A stretch of 64,000 bases of DNA from PALSA-188 sp963720075. GTDB taxonomy: Bacteria > Acidobacteriota > Terriglobia > Terriglobales > Acidobacteriaceae. The notes beneath the pieces were generated by a model that was given only the letters and a program-made list of their open reading frames with translations, did not search any database and was not told the DNA's origin. How positions within the stretch are numbered: position 1 is the first letter of the stretch; every line of letters starts with the position of its first letter. Shown one piece after another: positions 18,185 to 28,154 of this stretch. A program made the position numbers and the translations under genes. The stretch spans positions 1,580,204 through 1,644,203 of the forward strand of contig CAVREG010000019.1 of NCBI GenBank assembly GCA_963720075.1, read 5' to 3'.

Positions 18185-18271
18185 GTCAGGACACTAGATC
18201 CGGAGAACCGCAAAGCATACCAGCAGAGCCGTATGCAGAATAGTTTTTGCAATACGAATTTGGAGTGAACG

Positions 18272-19888
18272 ATGAAACTTTCAGGCAAGTCAATTATCGG
18301 ATCTCGAACAGGTGAAGCTGGGGGCCAGGTTTTCCACGCAACCAACCCCGCCAACGGCGAGCGCATGGAACCCAGCTTTCATACCGCGACGACAGAGGAA
18401 GTTGATAAAGCTGTGACCTTGGCGGACCATTCGTTTCAAATCTACAGCCGGATCTCGGGCCGCAACAAGGCCGCATTCCTCCGCAAAATTGCGGCCAATA
18501 TCGAAGCGAACGCTGCTGAAATAATCGAACGCGCGGAGAAAGAAACGGCCCTGCCGAAGGCGCGCTTGCAAGGCGAAACAGCCCGCACCTGTGGGCAACT
18601 CCGTTTGTTCGCGGAAGTCGTGGAAGAAGGTTCATGGGTGACGGCTCGGCTTGACCGCCCAGATCCAGATCGCAAACCTGCTCCTAAACCAGACTTGCGA
18701 TCCATGTTGCGCCCGTTGGGGCCGGTGGTCGTGTTTGGAGCCAGCAATTTCCCATTGGCCTTCTCGGTGGCGGGTGGCGACACAGCCTCCGCCCTTGCCA
18801 GCGGCAATCCCGTCATCGTTAAGGCGCACTCCGCGCATCCCGGTACAAGCGAGCTTGTAGGCCATGCTGTGCGGGAAGCGGTTCGGGAGTGTGGTTTGCC
18901 CGAAGGAGTCTTTTCACTTCTCTTCGGCGGTGGCAAAGACGTCGGTATCGCTCTGATGAAACATCCCTTGGTGAAGGCGGGTGGTTTTACGGGATCCCGG
19001 ACCGCAGGCAGAATACTTTTGGATGTGTGCGCTTCTCGTCCCGAGCCCATTCCGTTCTACGCCGAGATGAGCAGCACGAATCCCGTATTCATTTTGCCGG
19101 GAGCACTGCGGCAACGAGCCGACGGTATCGCGGCTGCTCTGTATGCTTCATTTACGTTGGGAGCTGGTCAGTTTTGCACAAAACCGGGAATGGTCTTCCT
19201 GCCTGCCGGCGAAGCGGCCTCCGGGTTGGTGAGTAAGCTCGAGCAATCAGTGGTCGGGTCGTCGCCGTTTCATCTGCTGACTGACGTGATCCGGTCTTCC
19301 TATGGTTCGGGCATCACGGCTCGTAAAGCCAACACGAATGTGAAGACGGTTGCGGAAAAATCAGCACAGAGCAGCACTGGCTTTTGCGTCGGGTCGGCAT
19401 TGTTCGACACCGATGCCAAGTCCTTTCTTGAGGATCCCGGCCTCGCAAGTGAAATTTTCGGCCCCGCAACTCTGTTGGTACGGTACTCCAATCGGGAACA
19501 GGTTCTTCAGGTTGCGCGCGGATTGGAAGGACATCTCACGGCAACGATTCATGGCACCGAAGAAGATTTGCGCGAGTTCTCGGACTTGCTTGCAATTCTG
19601 GAGGAGAAGGTTGGACGATTGGTATTCAATGGCTTTCCGACCGGAGTGGAAGTTTCTCATGCGATGGTGCATGGGGGGCCGTATCCGGCGACTTCCGATG
19701 GCCGATCCACTTCTGTGGGGAGTCAGGCGATTTTCCGCTTTTGTAGACCTGTCTGCTATCAAGACTTCCCCGACGCGGCGCTTCCGCCCGAGCTGAAGGA
19801 AAGCAATCCGCTGAATATCTGGCGGATGCTTGACGGGGAAATCACAAAAGAACAAGTTTCGGAGCCACTTGCAATTCGGGCAAGCTGA
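18272..19888 (+). CDS. 2-oxoglutarate (alpha-ketoglutaric) semialdehyde dehydrogenase
   Basis: 538-residue aldehyde dehydrogenase. It has the FGASNFPLAFSVAGGDTASALASGNPVIVKAH region that typifies the KGSADH subgroup, the FTGSRTAGR nucleotide-binding turn and the catalytic cysteine in GAGQFCTKPG (Cys302). It oxidises 2-oxoglutarate semialdehyde to 2-oxoglutarate, the last step of hydroxyproline (and of some pentose and hexarate) breakdown. It lies 87 bases downstream of the dehydrogenase beta subunit with a GGAG before the ATG, so probably in the same transcript. Confidence 0.88.
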   Translation: MKLSGKSIIGSRTGEAGGQVFHATNPANGERMEPSFHTATTEEVDKAVTLADHSFQIYSRISGRNKAAFLRKIAANIEANAAEIIERAEKETALPKARLQGETARTCGQLRLFAEVVEEGSWVTARLDRPDPDRKPAPKPDLRSMLRPLGPVVVFGASNFPLAFSVAGGDTASALASGNPVIVKAHSAHPGTSELVGHAVREAVRECGLPEGVFSLLFGGGKDVGIALMKHPLVKAGGFTGSRTAGRILLDVCASRPEPIPFYAEMSSTNPVFILPGALRQRADGIAAALYASFTLGAGQFCTKPGMVFLPAGEAASGLVSKLEQSVVGSSPFHLLTDVIRSSYGSGITARKANTNVKTVAEKSAQSSTGFCVGSALFDTDAKSFLEDPGLASEIFGPATLLVRYSNREQVLQVARGLEGHLTATIHGTEEDLREFSDLLAILEEKVGRLVFNGFPTGVEVSHAMVHGGPYPATSDGRSTSVGSQAIFRFCRPVCYQDFPDAALPPELKESNPLNIWRMLDGEITKEQVSEPLAIRAS

Positions 19889-19955
19889 TAGTGCTGTGAT
19901 CCATTGACACTCCATTCCTCAGAGCATCGCCGTTTGAGCGCGAAAGAATAAAAAG

Positions 19956-20355
19956 ATGCCTGGTCCAAACAAAACTGGATTGTTCCTCACGCTTCTTTGC
20001 GTTTCAATCTTTCAATCCGCTGCCGCAGCGCAGAACAACCTTGCGCTAACACCGTCCACGGGTTGGAACCGTTGGAACCATTTTGCAAACCGCATTGACG
20101 ACAAAACTGTTCGCAGCACCGCCGACGCCCTGGTGGCGACTGGCCTGAAAGAAGCCGGTTACGTTGATGACAACGTGCATTCGGTCGAGACGATGCGATT
20201 CGCCGTGTATCACGGAGAGCGGCAATCACGCACCCTATCCTGTGCGGAGGCGCTGGGATTATTTCGTTCAGTATTTGCTGGGTGTGACTCCGCCAAACCA
20301 TTTCGAGATTAAAGAGGATCGGCAAGCATTAGCCGGTAATGGCCGGCGGCGATAA
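19956..20355 (+). pseudogene. Chimeric remnant: GH27 alpha-galactosidase N-terminus joined to S9 peptidase C-terminus
   Basis: The frame from 19956 begins with a signal peptide (LFLTLLCVSIFQSAAAAQ). It then reads LALTPSTGWNRWNHF and TADALVATGLKEAGYV, the conserved start of GH27 enzymes, which normally run to 400 residues or more. At about 20161 this gives way to DDNVHSVETMRFA, a typical S9 prolyl-oligopeptidase-family tail motif. In the next frame, APYPVRRRWDYFVQYLLG follows (20230-20290), again an S9 C-terminus. Two unrelated genes are fused with most of both missing, so this is a deletion scar, not a working gene. Confidence 0.7.
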
Positions 20356-20405
20356 TGGCTACACACTCGAACGAATATCGCTAAGCCAAAAAATAACCGG
20401 ATACA

Positions 20406-23129
20406 ATGTCGTTGCAGGCGAACCATGCGTGCGTCCGATTCATGTTGCTGAGACGCAGTCCCCATCTGTCGTTTCTGTTTGGGTTTGTTCTCCTTAGCAT
20501 CGTTTCGTCTGGGCAACGGCAATCGAGTGACCGAATTGCGGCGCCCCCATCCGGACAAGCCCCTGTGCCCCAACTGAAGGAGCCCGCCGGAGCGAGCCGC
20601 TGCAAGGTATGCCATAGCTCCGAAGTCGAGGGATATGAGCGCTCCGCCATGGCACACTCCTTGCGCGACGCTGGCAATGAGCCGGACGGCACAGAAACTA
20701 CTCCCGACGCAAAGATCACGATGGATTCAACGCCAACTGGTTTTTGGCAGCGACTACAGGCTCGCGGAGAAGTAATCAACTATCGCATTGATTACGTAAT
20801 CGGCTCTGGGAACCACGCTTCCGGATACTTGCTCGACGTTGGCGATCACCTCTTTCAGTCTCCGGTCGCTTACTACAAGAGTCGCCATGCTTACGATTTG
20901 GCGCCTGGATACGAGGGACGGCCTGATCCGGATTTCACCCGGCCCGTCGTGGATGGATGTGTCTTTTGCCACTCAGGAACCTCGTTACCCATCTCCGGCA
21001 CCGCGAACGAGTATCGGTCCCCGCCATTCTCCGCAGAAGCAATCACGTGCGAGCGATGTCATGGCTCGGCTGAAAAGCATCTCAGCGATCCAAGGGCGGG
21101 CACGATCATTAATCCCGCAAAGCTTGAGCCTGCCGCTCGCGACAGCATCTGCGAGCAGTGCCACTTGTTGGGAGTTGGCAAGGTACTCAATCCAGGAAAG
21201 ACCTTGAACGACTTTAGGCCGGGGCAGCCGGCGGAGGATGTTTTTGCCACTTACGTCAACGCCTTGCCCGCGGGTTCCGATGTTGGCAAATTCAAGGTCA
21301 TCAGCCATGTGGAGCAACTCGCCCGGAGCACCTGCGCCCGCGAGAGCAACCACCAGTTGTGGTGCGGGACTTGCCACGATCCACACAACAAGCCGCTTGA
21401 CTCAGTGCCGTATTACCGGTCTAAATGTCTTTCCTGCCACGTCGCGAAATTCGCCGCCTCTCATCCCAGCAAAGACAGCAATTGCATCGGCTGCCACATG
21501 CCTCGCCGCAATGCCAAAGACGGAGGACACACAGCGTTTACCGACCACAGAATTCAGCGCCGCCCCGAACCCCAATCCGATCTCCCGGTAAATACCGACA
21601 TTGCCGCGTGGCGCGAGCCTGCGCCCTATTTGCGAAAGCGAGATCTCGGCATCGCCTACATCAATGCAGGCATGGAGCGTCGTTCGCAGCCATTTCTTGT
21701 CCGCGGCTATCGCCTCCTGACAGAGGTCCAAAACCAATTCTCGACCGATAGCGATATCTTCACGTCCATGGGGAACGCGCTGCTTTTATCGAAACAATCA
21801 ACGGAAGCGGAATTTGCGTTCGATCGTGCAGTGCAACTGAACCCAAACTCGGTCATCGCGGAAACGAATGCCGCATCCGCATATTTGCAAGCGGGAGACG
21901 TTGACAAAACGATTGCACACCTAGAGCGCGCCGTCGCACTCGATCCCATGCATCTGCCTGCCGTCGCCCCGTTGATCAATCTCTATAAACAACAGGGAAA
22001 CGTGGCAAAGGCCGCTGAGCTATCTCAGGAAATCACCGCCGCAATGGATAGGCAATCCGTGCCAAACGTAACCGCGCAGACCCTACCCGGAGGTCCCCCC
22101 AAAATGGCCGAGGCAGTCTATAAAAATATCCAGGTGCTAAAGGGTGTTTCCTCCGATCAGTTAATTCCCGCCATGCGATTCATCACCGCTTCATTAGGCG
22201 TGGAATGTGCCTATTGCCATGTGCCGGGCCATTTCGACAAAGATGACAAGAAACCGAAACAGATCGCACGCAAGATGATGCGAATGATGTTGGCGATTGA
22301 TAAAGACAGTTTCGAAGGTAATCGAGAGGTGACCTGCTACTCCTGCCACAGAGGTTCGCCTAAACCGCAGGGCATTCCGATTATTGACAATGAAACCCAG
22401 TTCAAGCAGGAAACGACTCAAACCACGACTCTCAAGGAAGAGCTTCCCACGAACTTGCCTACTGCCAGCCAAATCATCGAGAAGTATATTCAAGCGCTCG
22501 GCGGGGCGGCTGCGATTGAGAAAATCACCAGCCGCGAGGAGAAAGGCACTACGACTCTAAGCGGAAAATCTATTGGCGTAGAGGTTTTCGACCGGGAACC
22601 GGACAAACAGGCCGTGCTCCAGCACATGCCAGTAGGAGACGGCGTCACCGTGTTCAATGGCCACTACGGTTGGTCTGGTGTGCGGGATCGTCCTGTGCGC
22701 GACATGCACGGCTCGGACCTTGATGCGGCTCGGATGGATGCAGATCTGCATTTTCCCCTGCACATGAAGCAAGTATTTGATGAGCTGCGTGTTGAATATC
22801 CAGAAAAGATTGGCGACCGCGAAACATACGTACTTTCGGGCAGAAGACAGGGACAGTCGCCCGTGAAATTTTATTTCGATGAACAGTCGGGACTGCTCGT
22901 GCGACTCGTGCGCTATGCGGAGTCGCCGCTCGGACGCGATCCCACGCAAATAGATTACGGCGACTACCGCGATGCCGACGGTGTGGAGATTCCCTTCCGT
23001 TGGAGAGTTGCACGCCCCGGCGGGAGTTCGACAATTCAGTTGGAACAGATACGGCAAAATATTCCGATTGATGACGCCATCTTCGCCAAGCCAGCATCCC
23101 AGCCAGAGCTGGAGCCTTCAGCCCCATGA
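20406..23129 (+). CDS. Nine-haem c-type cytochrome with TPR region and extra C-terminal domain
   Basis: 907 residues, exported (hydrophobic signal LSFLFGFVLLSIVSSG; an internal Met at 20442 is an alternative start). Nine CXXCH haem sites are visible. Seven lie in the N-terminal part (CKVCH, CVFCH, CERCH, CEQCH, CGTCH, CLSCH, CIGCH). Two lie in a later domain (CAYCH, CYSCH) resembling the reaction-centre-type cytochrome found widely in Acidobacteria. Between them are TPR-like repeats (GNALLLSKQSTEAEFAF, AYLQAGDVDKTIAHLERAV). After the last haem a domain starting IIEKYIQALGGAAAIEKI resembles lipoprotein-sorting (LolA-like) folds. A role in periplasmic electron transfer is likely; donor and acceptor are unknown. 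Confidence 0.85.
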   Translation: MSLQANHACVRFMLLRRSPHLSFLFGFVLLSIVSSGQRQSSDRIAAPPSGQAPVPQLKEPAGASRCKVCHSSEVEGYERSAMAHSLRDAGNEPDGTETTPDAKITMDSTPTGFWQRLQARGEVINYRIDYVIGSGNHASGYLLDVGDHLFQSPVAYYKSRHAYDLAPGYEGRPDPDFTRPVVDGCVFCHSGTSLPISGTANEYRSPPFSAEAITCERCHGSAEKHLSDPRAGTIINPAKLEPAARDSICEQCHLLGVGKVLNPGKTLNDFRPGQPAEDVFATYVNALPAGSDVGKFKVISHVEQLARSTCARESNHQLWCGTCHDPHNKPLDSVPYYRSKCLSCHVAKFAASHPSKDSNCIGCHMPRRNAKDGGHTAFTDHRIQRRPEPQSDLPVNTDIAAWREPAPYLRKRDLGIAYINAGMERRSQPFLVRGYRLLTEVQNQFSTDSDIFTSMGNALLLSKQSTEAEFAFDRAVQLNPNSVIAETNAASAYLQAGDVDKTIAHLERAVALDPMHLPAVAPLINLYKQQGNVAKAAELSQEITAAMDRQSVPNVTAQTLPGGPPKMAEAVYKNIQVLKGVSSDQLIPAMRFITASLGVECAYCHVPGHFDKDDKKPKQIARKMMRMMLAIDKDSFEGNREVTCYSCHRGSPKPQGIPIIDNETQFKQETTQTTTLKEELPTNLPTASQIIEKYIQALGGAAAIEKITSREEKGTTTLSGKSIGVEVFDREPDKQAVLQHMPVGDGVTVFNGHYGWSGVRDRPVRDMHGSDLDAARMDADLHFPLHMKQVFDELRVEYPEKIGDRETYVLSGRRQGQSPVKFYFDEQSGLLVRLVRYAESPLGRDPTQIDYGDYRDADGVEIPFRWRVARPGGSSTIQLEQIRQNIPIDDAIFAKPASQPELEPSAP

Positions 23130-23185
23130 CAGCCCCGTTCCCTCCATCAGTGCACAATCTGGATCAAGCTTTTGGAAAACGCCAG

Positions 23186-24598
23186 TCACATTGGTCGCTT
23201 CGGAACGTTGAAGTCGGCAACTCCCACGCGGACAATCGTTCCGGGGCGCGCTTTTTCTTTTGAGGGCACGTCGCTCCCCGAACCGCTCAGCGGGACATTG
23301 TTCACGGGTTTCTCCGTCCAAACTCCGTAGACGCGGCCATTCAGCGCGGCGAGTCCGGTGTAGTCGCCAAAGAAGACGCCGCTTGCGTCAAATTGTTCGC
23401 TGGTCCAGGCGAAGTTGTTGAATGAGTGCCCGCCATCGGTGGAGCGTGCAAGCACTACAATCTGTTTTCGATTCGAAGGATCTCCCCGGCGGTCATAAAA
23501 CACAACATTCACCGCACCATCAGTCGGATCAACAGCGAGCCACTGAAAAAATTGGTCGGAGCCATTGTGGACGGGATCGTTATTTACGCGAACTACCGGA
23601 CTCCAGGTTTTTCCATGTTCATTCGAACTCGATAAAAAAACATCGCTGTCGCCATTTCGATAGTCGCTCCAGGTTACGTACAATTTGCCACCCTGTTGTC
23701 CGCCACGCGGGTCAATCGCAATCTGGGGAAAGCCGTTTGTGCGCTCAAGACTCTGAATCTGAAACATGATTGGCGCGGTCGGGATGATTTCGCGCACATG
23801 AGAGAACGTTGCCCCGCCGTCGTGGGAAGTTACGAACATGATTTTATTTTCCTGGGCCCAAACTATATATAGCGTTCCATCCGGGCCAACAGTTCCTTCA
23901 AATCCCTCGGCGGCGCCGTTGTCGTCTCGAGGGAGCCCTGGATGATCGTCAATTTCGATAGGCTTCGACCAAGTAGTCCCTCCGTCGGTCGAACGGGAAA
24001 GCAGAATCTCGGAATCGGTCAGCGTCCAACGGGTCCAGCCGACATATAAATTTCCACCAAAAGTCCCTTGAGTGCTGTCGGCCACAATGTAAGGCTTGTC
24101 TTCCCACGGAACTCCCGGCTCGGTCGGGTGTTCAATAATCGGGATGTGCTGAGCTTCCCAGGTCTTGCCACCATCCAGGGAGCGACGCACGAACAGACCG
24201 TTTCGCGACGAATTGTGTCCCCAATAATTGAATGTCCCGAGTTTATCGAACGCCATATAACAAAGGATGGCGTGACCTTGATTGTCATAAGCCACGGAAA
24301 CATCTCCGGAAACGCGGTAGTTCGGAGGCTCCGTGCCGGCCGCGATTTGCCAATTTTTTCCCGCGTCCATGGAATAGGCGATGTGAGCATTGTCTTGAAA
24401 CGCAACCGCCACTTGATTCGGGTTGCGAGGGTTGATTGCGACAGAGGGCTCAGTAAAAAATCCCGGAGCCGGGGTCAGAGTTTCAACAAAACTCCCGGGC
24501 GCGCCTGGGAGATCATTCGCAAATGTGAAAAGCGCCATTGATACTGGGGAAAAAACAGCCAGTAGCAGGATCCAAGTTAACTTCGAAAGCCGTCTCAA
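23186..24598 (-). CDS. Secreted BNR-repeat (sialidase-like) beta-propeller protein
   Basis: 470 residues with an N-terminal signal (WILLLAVFSPVSMALF). At least five Asp-box motifs are visible (SMDAGKNW, SLDGGKTW, STDGGTTW, SHDGGATF, STDGGHSF), the hallmark of sialidase-type propellers. No clear arginine triad of true sialidases could be assigned, so enzymatic activity is uncertain; many such proteins are annotated exo-alpha-sialidase without proof. It converges on the cytochrome gene (56-base gap) and diverges from the GH31 gene. Confidence 0.75.
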   Translation of the reverse strand: MRRLSKLTWILLLAVFSPVSMALFTFANDLPGAPGSFVETLTPAPGFFTEPSVAINPRNPNQVAVAFQDNAHIAYSMDAGKNWQIAAGTEPPNYRVSGDVSVAYDNQGHAILCYMAFDKLGTFNYWGHNSSRNGLFVRRSLDGGKTWEAQHIPIIEHPTEPGVPWEDKPYIVADSTQGTFGGNLYVGWTRWTLTDSEILLSRSTDGGTTWSKPIEIDDHPGLPRDDNGAAEGFEGTVGPDGTLYIVWAQENKIMFVTSHDGGATFSHVREIIPTAPIMFQIQSLERTNGFPQIAIDPRGGQQGGKLYVTWSDYRNGDSDVFLSSSNEHGKTWSPVVRVNNDPVHNGSDQFFQWLAVDPTDGAVNVVFYDRRGDPSNRKQIVVLARSTDGGHSFNNFAWTSEQFDASGVFFGDYTGLAALNGRVYGVWTEKPVNNVPLSGSGSDVPSKEKARPGTIVRVGVADFNVPKRPM

Positions 24599-24743
24599 GG
24601 TTTTTTCTTTCCATTACTGTTTTGGCGAACCCGCCTGATGATGCAGGGAGCCGGGATTGTATGTAAGTTCCAAAGAATCCGCGCGCTGAAATTTGCAAAA
24701 AAGGAGTTAAGGTGCCTCCAATCTTGTATATTATATCCGCTCC

Positions 24744-26972
24744 GTGTCGAAACAATACAATCGCCGCGAAATACTGAAAACCATGAGCGCCGCTTCAGCG
24801 GCATTCCTTTTACCCACGCAGTTACATGCCACCGAACCCTCTCACAACGGTGACGATTTTGAAATCCAAATTGCTTCCGTCAGCTCGCATACCGTTCGTT
24901 TAAGCATTGTCCCAATCAAGCACGGTCAACCCGCTGCTATTACCATGAATGGTTCGCTGATCAAGGCATCGTGGGGACCGCCGATTCGGAAGTTGAGCGC
25001 TGAGATCGCCGCGCAAACGGTCACCGCCGGCAATCTAAGAATAAAGGTATCTTCTGACCCGCTTACTTTTGCAATCACCGACTTGAAGGGAAGCACGATT
25101 CAAACGCTCACGTGGGATCAGGTCACGGGCGCGGTTTCATTCGCAACCGGAACTTCGCCATTGCTCGGGCTTGGTGAGGGCGGGCCTCAATTCGACCGTC
25201 GCAAATCGTCGGATCCCATGCGCAGCGGCCAGGGAGGGTACGAACTGCGAACGCACGGAGGCCGGGTGCCCATTCCATGGTTGATCGGCACCGCAGGTTG
25301 GGCGATTTATTTTCACCAGCCCTTCGGCACCTTCGACCTCTCTGGTGCGGAAGGCAAGTTTCTACCTGCCCACGACAACGCGCTTCCATTGGACATATTC
25401 GTCGTTGGCGCGCGCGAACCGCGAATCCTCATGGCGGAGTATGCGCGACTTACTGGACACGCTGAACTGCCTCCGCTTTGGAGTTTCGGGTATCAACAAT
25501 CTCACCGGACCCTCGCCAGTCGTGAAGAGGTTCTTTCCGAGGCAAAGACCTTCCGCGAAAAGAAGTTACCTTGCGATGCACTGATTTATCTCGGCACCGG
25601 TTTCTGTCCCTCAGGTTGGAATACCGACAACGGCTCGTTTTCGTGGAACTCTCGGGTGTTCGACGATCCGAAAGAAATTATTGGTGAACTCCGCAAAGAA
25701 AACTTTCGCACTGTGCTGCATGTAGTTATTTTGGCGGACCAACTGCGTGGCACGGTTCACGACCGTTGTGATCTGGAGCGGTTCGACGAAGAACAAGCGG
25801 GCTGCTACTGGGATGCGCATCGAAAGGTTTTCGCGCAAGGCGTGGGCGGGTGGTGGCCCGATGAAGGCGATCCCCTCGACATCGAATCCCGTCTGGTTCG
25901 GAACCGAATGTATTGGGAAGGTCCACAGATAGATCGTCCTAATGAGCGTCCGTATGCCCTTCACCGCAACGGATATGCGGGCATGCAGCGATACGCATCG
26001 TTCCTTTGGTCGGGCGATGTCTACTCCACATGGGAAACATTGGCTGTCCATATTCCGAACGCCATCAACACTGCCCTCACGGGAATTCCTTATTGGGGTA
26101 CTGATATTGGTGGATTCGTTCCCACCAAGGAGTTCACTGCTGAGTTATTCGTGCGCTGGTTTCAGTTCGGAGCGTTCTGTCCGCTCTTTCGCTCTCATGG
26201 GCGCACATGGAAATTGCGCCTTCCGTGGGGATGGGACACCGGCGATCTCGGACCGATTGAGATCAGCCGCTATTCCGAAGCTGCCGTTCCTGATGTCAGT
26301 GAGTTGCATAACACTGGAGTTGAGCCCATTTGCCGCAAATATCTGGAACTCCGCTATCGCATGTTGCCTTACCTCTACAGCGCGGTGCGCGAATGCGCGA
26401 CGACTGGTATGCCGATTCTTCGGGCACTGTGGCTGCATTATCCCGATGATCCTGTGGCGGTTTCTCGCAGCGACGAATATTTGTGGGGTAGAGACATTCT
26501 GGTTGCTCCAGTTGTAGAAAAGGGAGCAACTTCGCGCAGGCTGTATCTCCCGCGAGGCACATGGTATGACTTCTGGTCCGGGGAGCGCATCGAAGGCGGT
26601 CGCGAGATCAGCCGCGCGGTTGAGCTGGAAACGATGCCGCTGTACGTTCGTGCAGGATCAATTCTTCCCCTCGGTCCAGTTAAGCAATACGCAGACGAAA
26701 AGGTGGATGAACCAATATCGGTCACGATATATCCCGGCCACGATGGGTCATTCCTAGTCTATGAAGACGATGGCATCTCGTTCGACTATCGCAAAGGCCA
26801 ATGGATGGGAATACAAATGGCATGGAACGAAGCTCGGCACACTCTGAAATTAAGCTTGGCCCCGGGATCGCGGATGCTACCGCCATTGCGCCGCAAGCTC
26901 GAAGTTAAACTCTCTGACAAGGTGCGAAACGTGGAGTTCGACGGGAATCCACTCGAGGTTTCGTTGGGTTGA
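24744..26972 (+). CDS. Tat-exported GH31 alpha-glucosidase/alpha-xylosidase-type enzyme
   Basis: 742 residues. The N-terminus has a Tat-like motif RREILKTMSAASAAFLLP. A beta-sandwich (about residues 35-240) precedes the TIM barrel, with LWSFGYQQSHRTLASREEVL, the nucleophile region GGWWPDEGDP, the acid/base-side segment YWGTDIGGFVP and FRSHGR. A C-terminal LWGRDILVAPVVEKG and a DGISFDY tail domain complete the GH31 plan. The start is GTG at 24744, chosen because it keeps the twin arginines; there is no obvious ribosome-binding site. Substrate cannot be told from sequence. The upstream TATATTATATCC is repeated before the GH127 gene near 34.1 kb. Confidence 0.88.
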   Translation: MSKQYNRREILKTMSAASAAFLLPTQLHATEPSHNGDDFEIQIASVSSHTVRLSIVPIKHGQPAAITMNGSLIKASWGPPIRKLSAEIAAQTVTAGNLRIKVSSDPLTFAITDLKGSTIQTLTWDQVTGAVSFATGTSPLLGLGEGGPQFDRRKSSDPMRSGQGGYELRTHGGRVPIPWLIGTAGWAIYFHQPFGTFDLSGAEGKFLPAHDNALPLDIFVVGAREPRILMAEYARLTGHAELPPLWSFGYQQSHRTLASREEVLSEAKTFREKKLPCDALIYLGTGFCPSGWNTDNGSFSWNSRVFDDPKEIIGELRKENFRTVLHVVILADQLRGTVHDRCDLERFDEEQAGCYWDAHRKVFAQGVGGWWPDEGDPLDIESRLVRNRMYWEGPQIDRPNERPYALHRNGYAGMQRYASFLWSGDVYSTWETLAVHIPNAINTALTGIPYWGTDIGGFVPTKEFTAELFVRWFQFGAFCPLFRSHGRTWKLRLPWGWDTGDLGPIEISRYSEAAVPDVSELHNTGVEPICRKYLELRYRMLPYLYSAVRECATTGMPILRALWLHYPDDPVAVSRSDEYLWGRDILVAPVVEKGATSRRLYLPRGTWYDFWSGERIEGGREISRAVELETMPLYVRAGSILPLGPVKQYADEKVDEPISVTIYPGHDGSFLVYEDDGISFDYRKGQWMGIQMAWNEARHTLKLSLAPGSRMLPPLRRKLEVKLSDKVRNVEFDGNPLEVSLG

Positions 26973-27248
26973 GTCCAGCAAGCATCGGACGTGATGCTCA
27001 AAGAAATCCATTTTTTACCGACATAACAGAGGTGAATGAACTGTGGATCGCCGACGATTCCTGCAAAACGCGCTCGCGTCTTCGCTGGGATAGTGGCGTG
27101 GAATACCAGAGTCGTTTGATGCACCGCCGAGTAGCAAGTTCAGCAGAAAGCGATTTTTGAGATACCTCATACCCTGCCTCCGTCAACAAATGTTGGCCGC
27201 CCTCGTCGCCAGCAATGCGAGAATTCTCCGGATGCGTCGGCGGTTTAT

Positions 27249-28154
27249 TTATCTCGATGAAACGTTGTTACCGAGGCTTGAACAGGCTTCAATGACCGCG
27301 GAGAAATCTTTGTCCCCATAGCCCGACGCGATCGCCCGCTTCAATACCGCGAGAGCCGCGGCCGCGGTTTGCAATTGAATGCCGTGGCGGCTGCCCTCGT
27401 CGAGCGCATATCCGATATCTTTAGCCATCAAGCGCATCGTGAAGTTGGGGGTGAAGTCACCCGCCTTGGCGCGTGCAGCCATGGTCTTGACCAATGGGCT
27501 GCCGGGCGCGCCATTCGTGAGCACCGACACCGCTGTATCTTGATCGAGGCCGCTGGCTTTGATGAAAGCGACCGCCTCGGCAAAAGACGCCGCTTGGACT
27601 GCGCCCATGAAGTTATTGATTAGCTTCATCAACGCGCCGCTGCCCATTGGCCCGAGATAGAGAATGTCACGGCTCAGCCTGGATAACACGGGCCTTGCAA
27701 CAGCGAGCGCTTTGTCCGATCCCCCCACTAGCAGGATCAGCTCGCCAGACGCAGCGTGGGGTTTCGTGCCTGTCACCGGCGCATCGAGCAGTTCGCATCC
27801 ACGTCCCGCGGCTTCGGTTGCAAGCTCTTTGATCCAGCTAACGGTGAGGGTGCTCGACTCGACTAACACAGTGCCTGGAGCTGCTCCCTCTAATGCACCC
27901 TCTGAGCCAAACCATACCGCTCGTGAAGCTGCATCATCGGCGACCATGCTGATAACGACTTCGGACCGAGCCGCAGCTTCGCGCGGCGAACTGGCAACGA
28001 ATGCGCCGGCATCCTCAAAGGGCTTGGCCCTTTCACGGTTCCGGTTATAGACCGTCAAAGGAAAATGCGCGGACAAAAGACGGCCCGCCATACCTGAGCC
28101 CATGATCCCAAGGCCCAAAATTGCTACGCGGGGATTTGCCATAATTTGATTCAC
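27249..28154 (-). CDS. NAD(P)-dependent beta-hydroxyacid dehydrogenase (GarR/3-hydroxyisobutyrate dehydrogenase family)
   Basis: 301 residues. The nucleotide-binding VAILGLGIMGSGMAGRLL starts near residue 9, the substrate motif DAPVTGTKPHAASGEL lies mid-protein, and the catalytic lysine is in GSGALMKLINNFMG. The family reduces or oxidises short beta-hydroxyacids such as tartronate semialdehyde. It is the last gene of a minus-strand sugar-acid operon and its ATG overlaps the stop of the AraD1-type gene; an internal ATG at 28142 is an alternative start. A part in oxidising or reducing a sugar-acid fragment is inferred. Confidence 0.85.
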   Translation of the reverse strand: MNQIMANPRVAILGLGIMGSGMAGRLLSAHFPLTVYNRNRERAKPFEDAGAFVASSPREAAARSEVVISMVADDAASRAVWFGSEGALEGAAPGTVLVESSTLTVSWIKELATEAAGRGCELLDAPVTGTKPHAASGELILLVGGSDKALAVARPVLSRLSRDILYLGPMGSGALMKLINNFMGAVQAASFAEAVAFIKASGLDQDTAVSVLTNGAPGSPLVKTMAARAKAGDFTPNFTMRLMAKDIGYALDEGSRHGIQLQTAAAALAVLKRAIASGYGDKDFSAVIEACSSLGNNVSSR

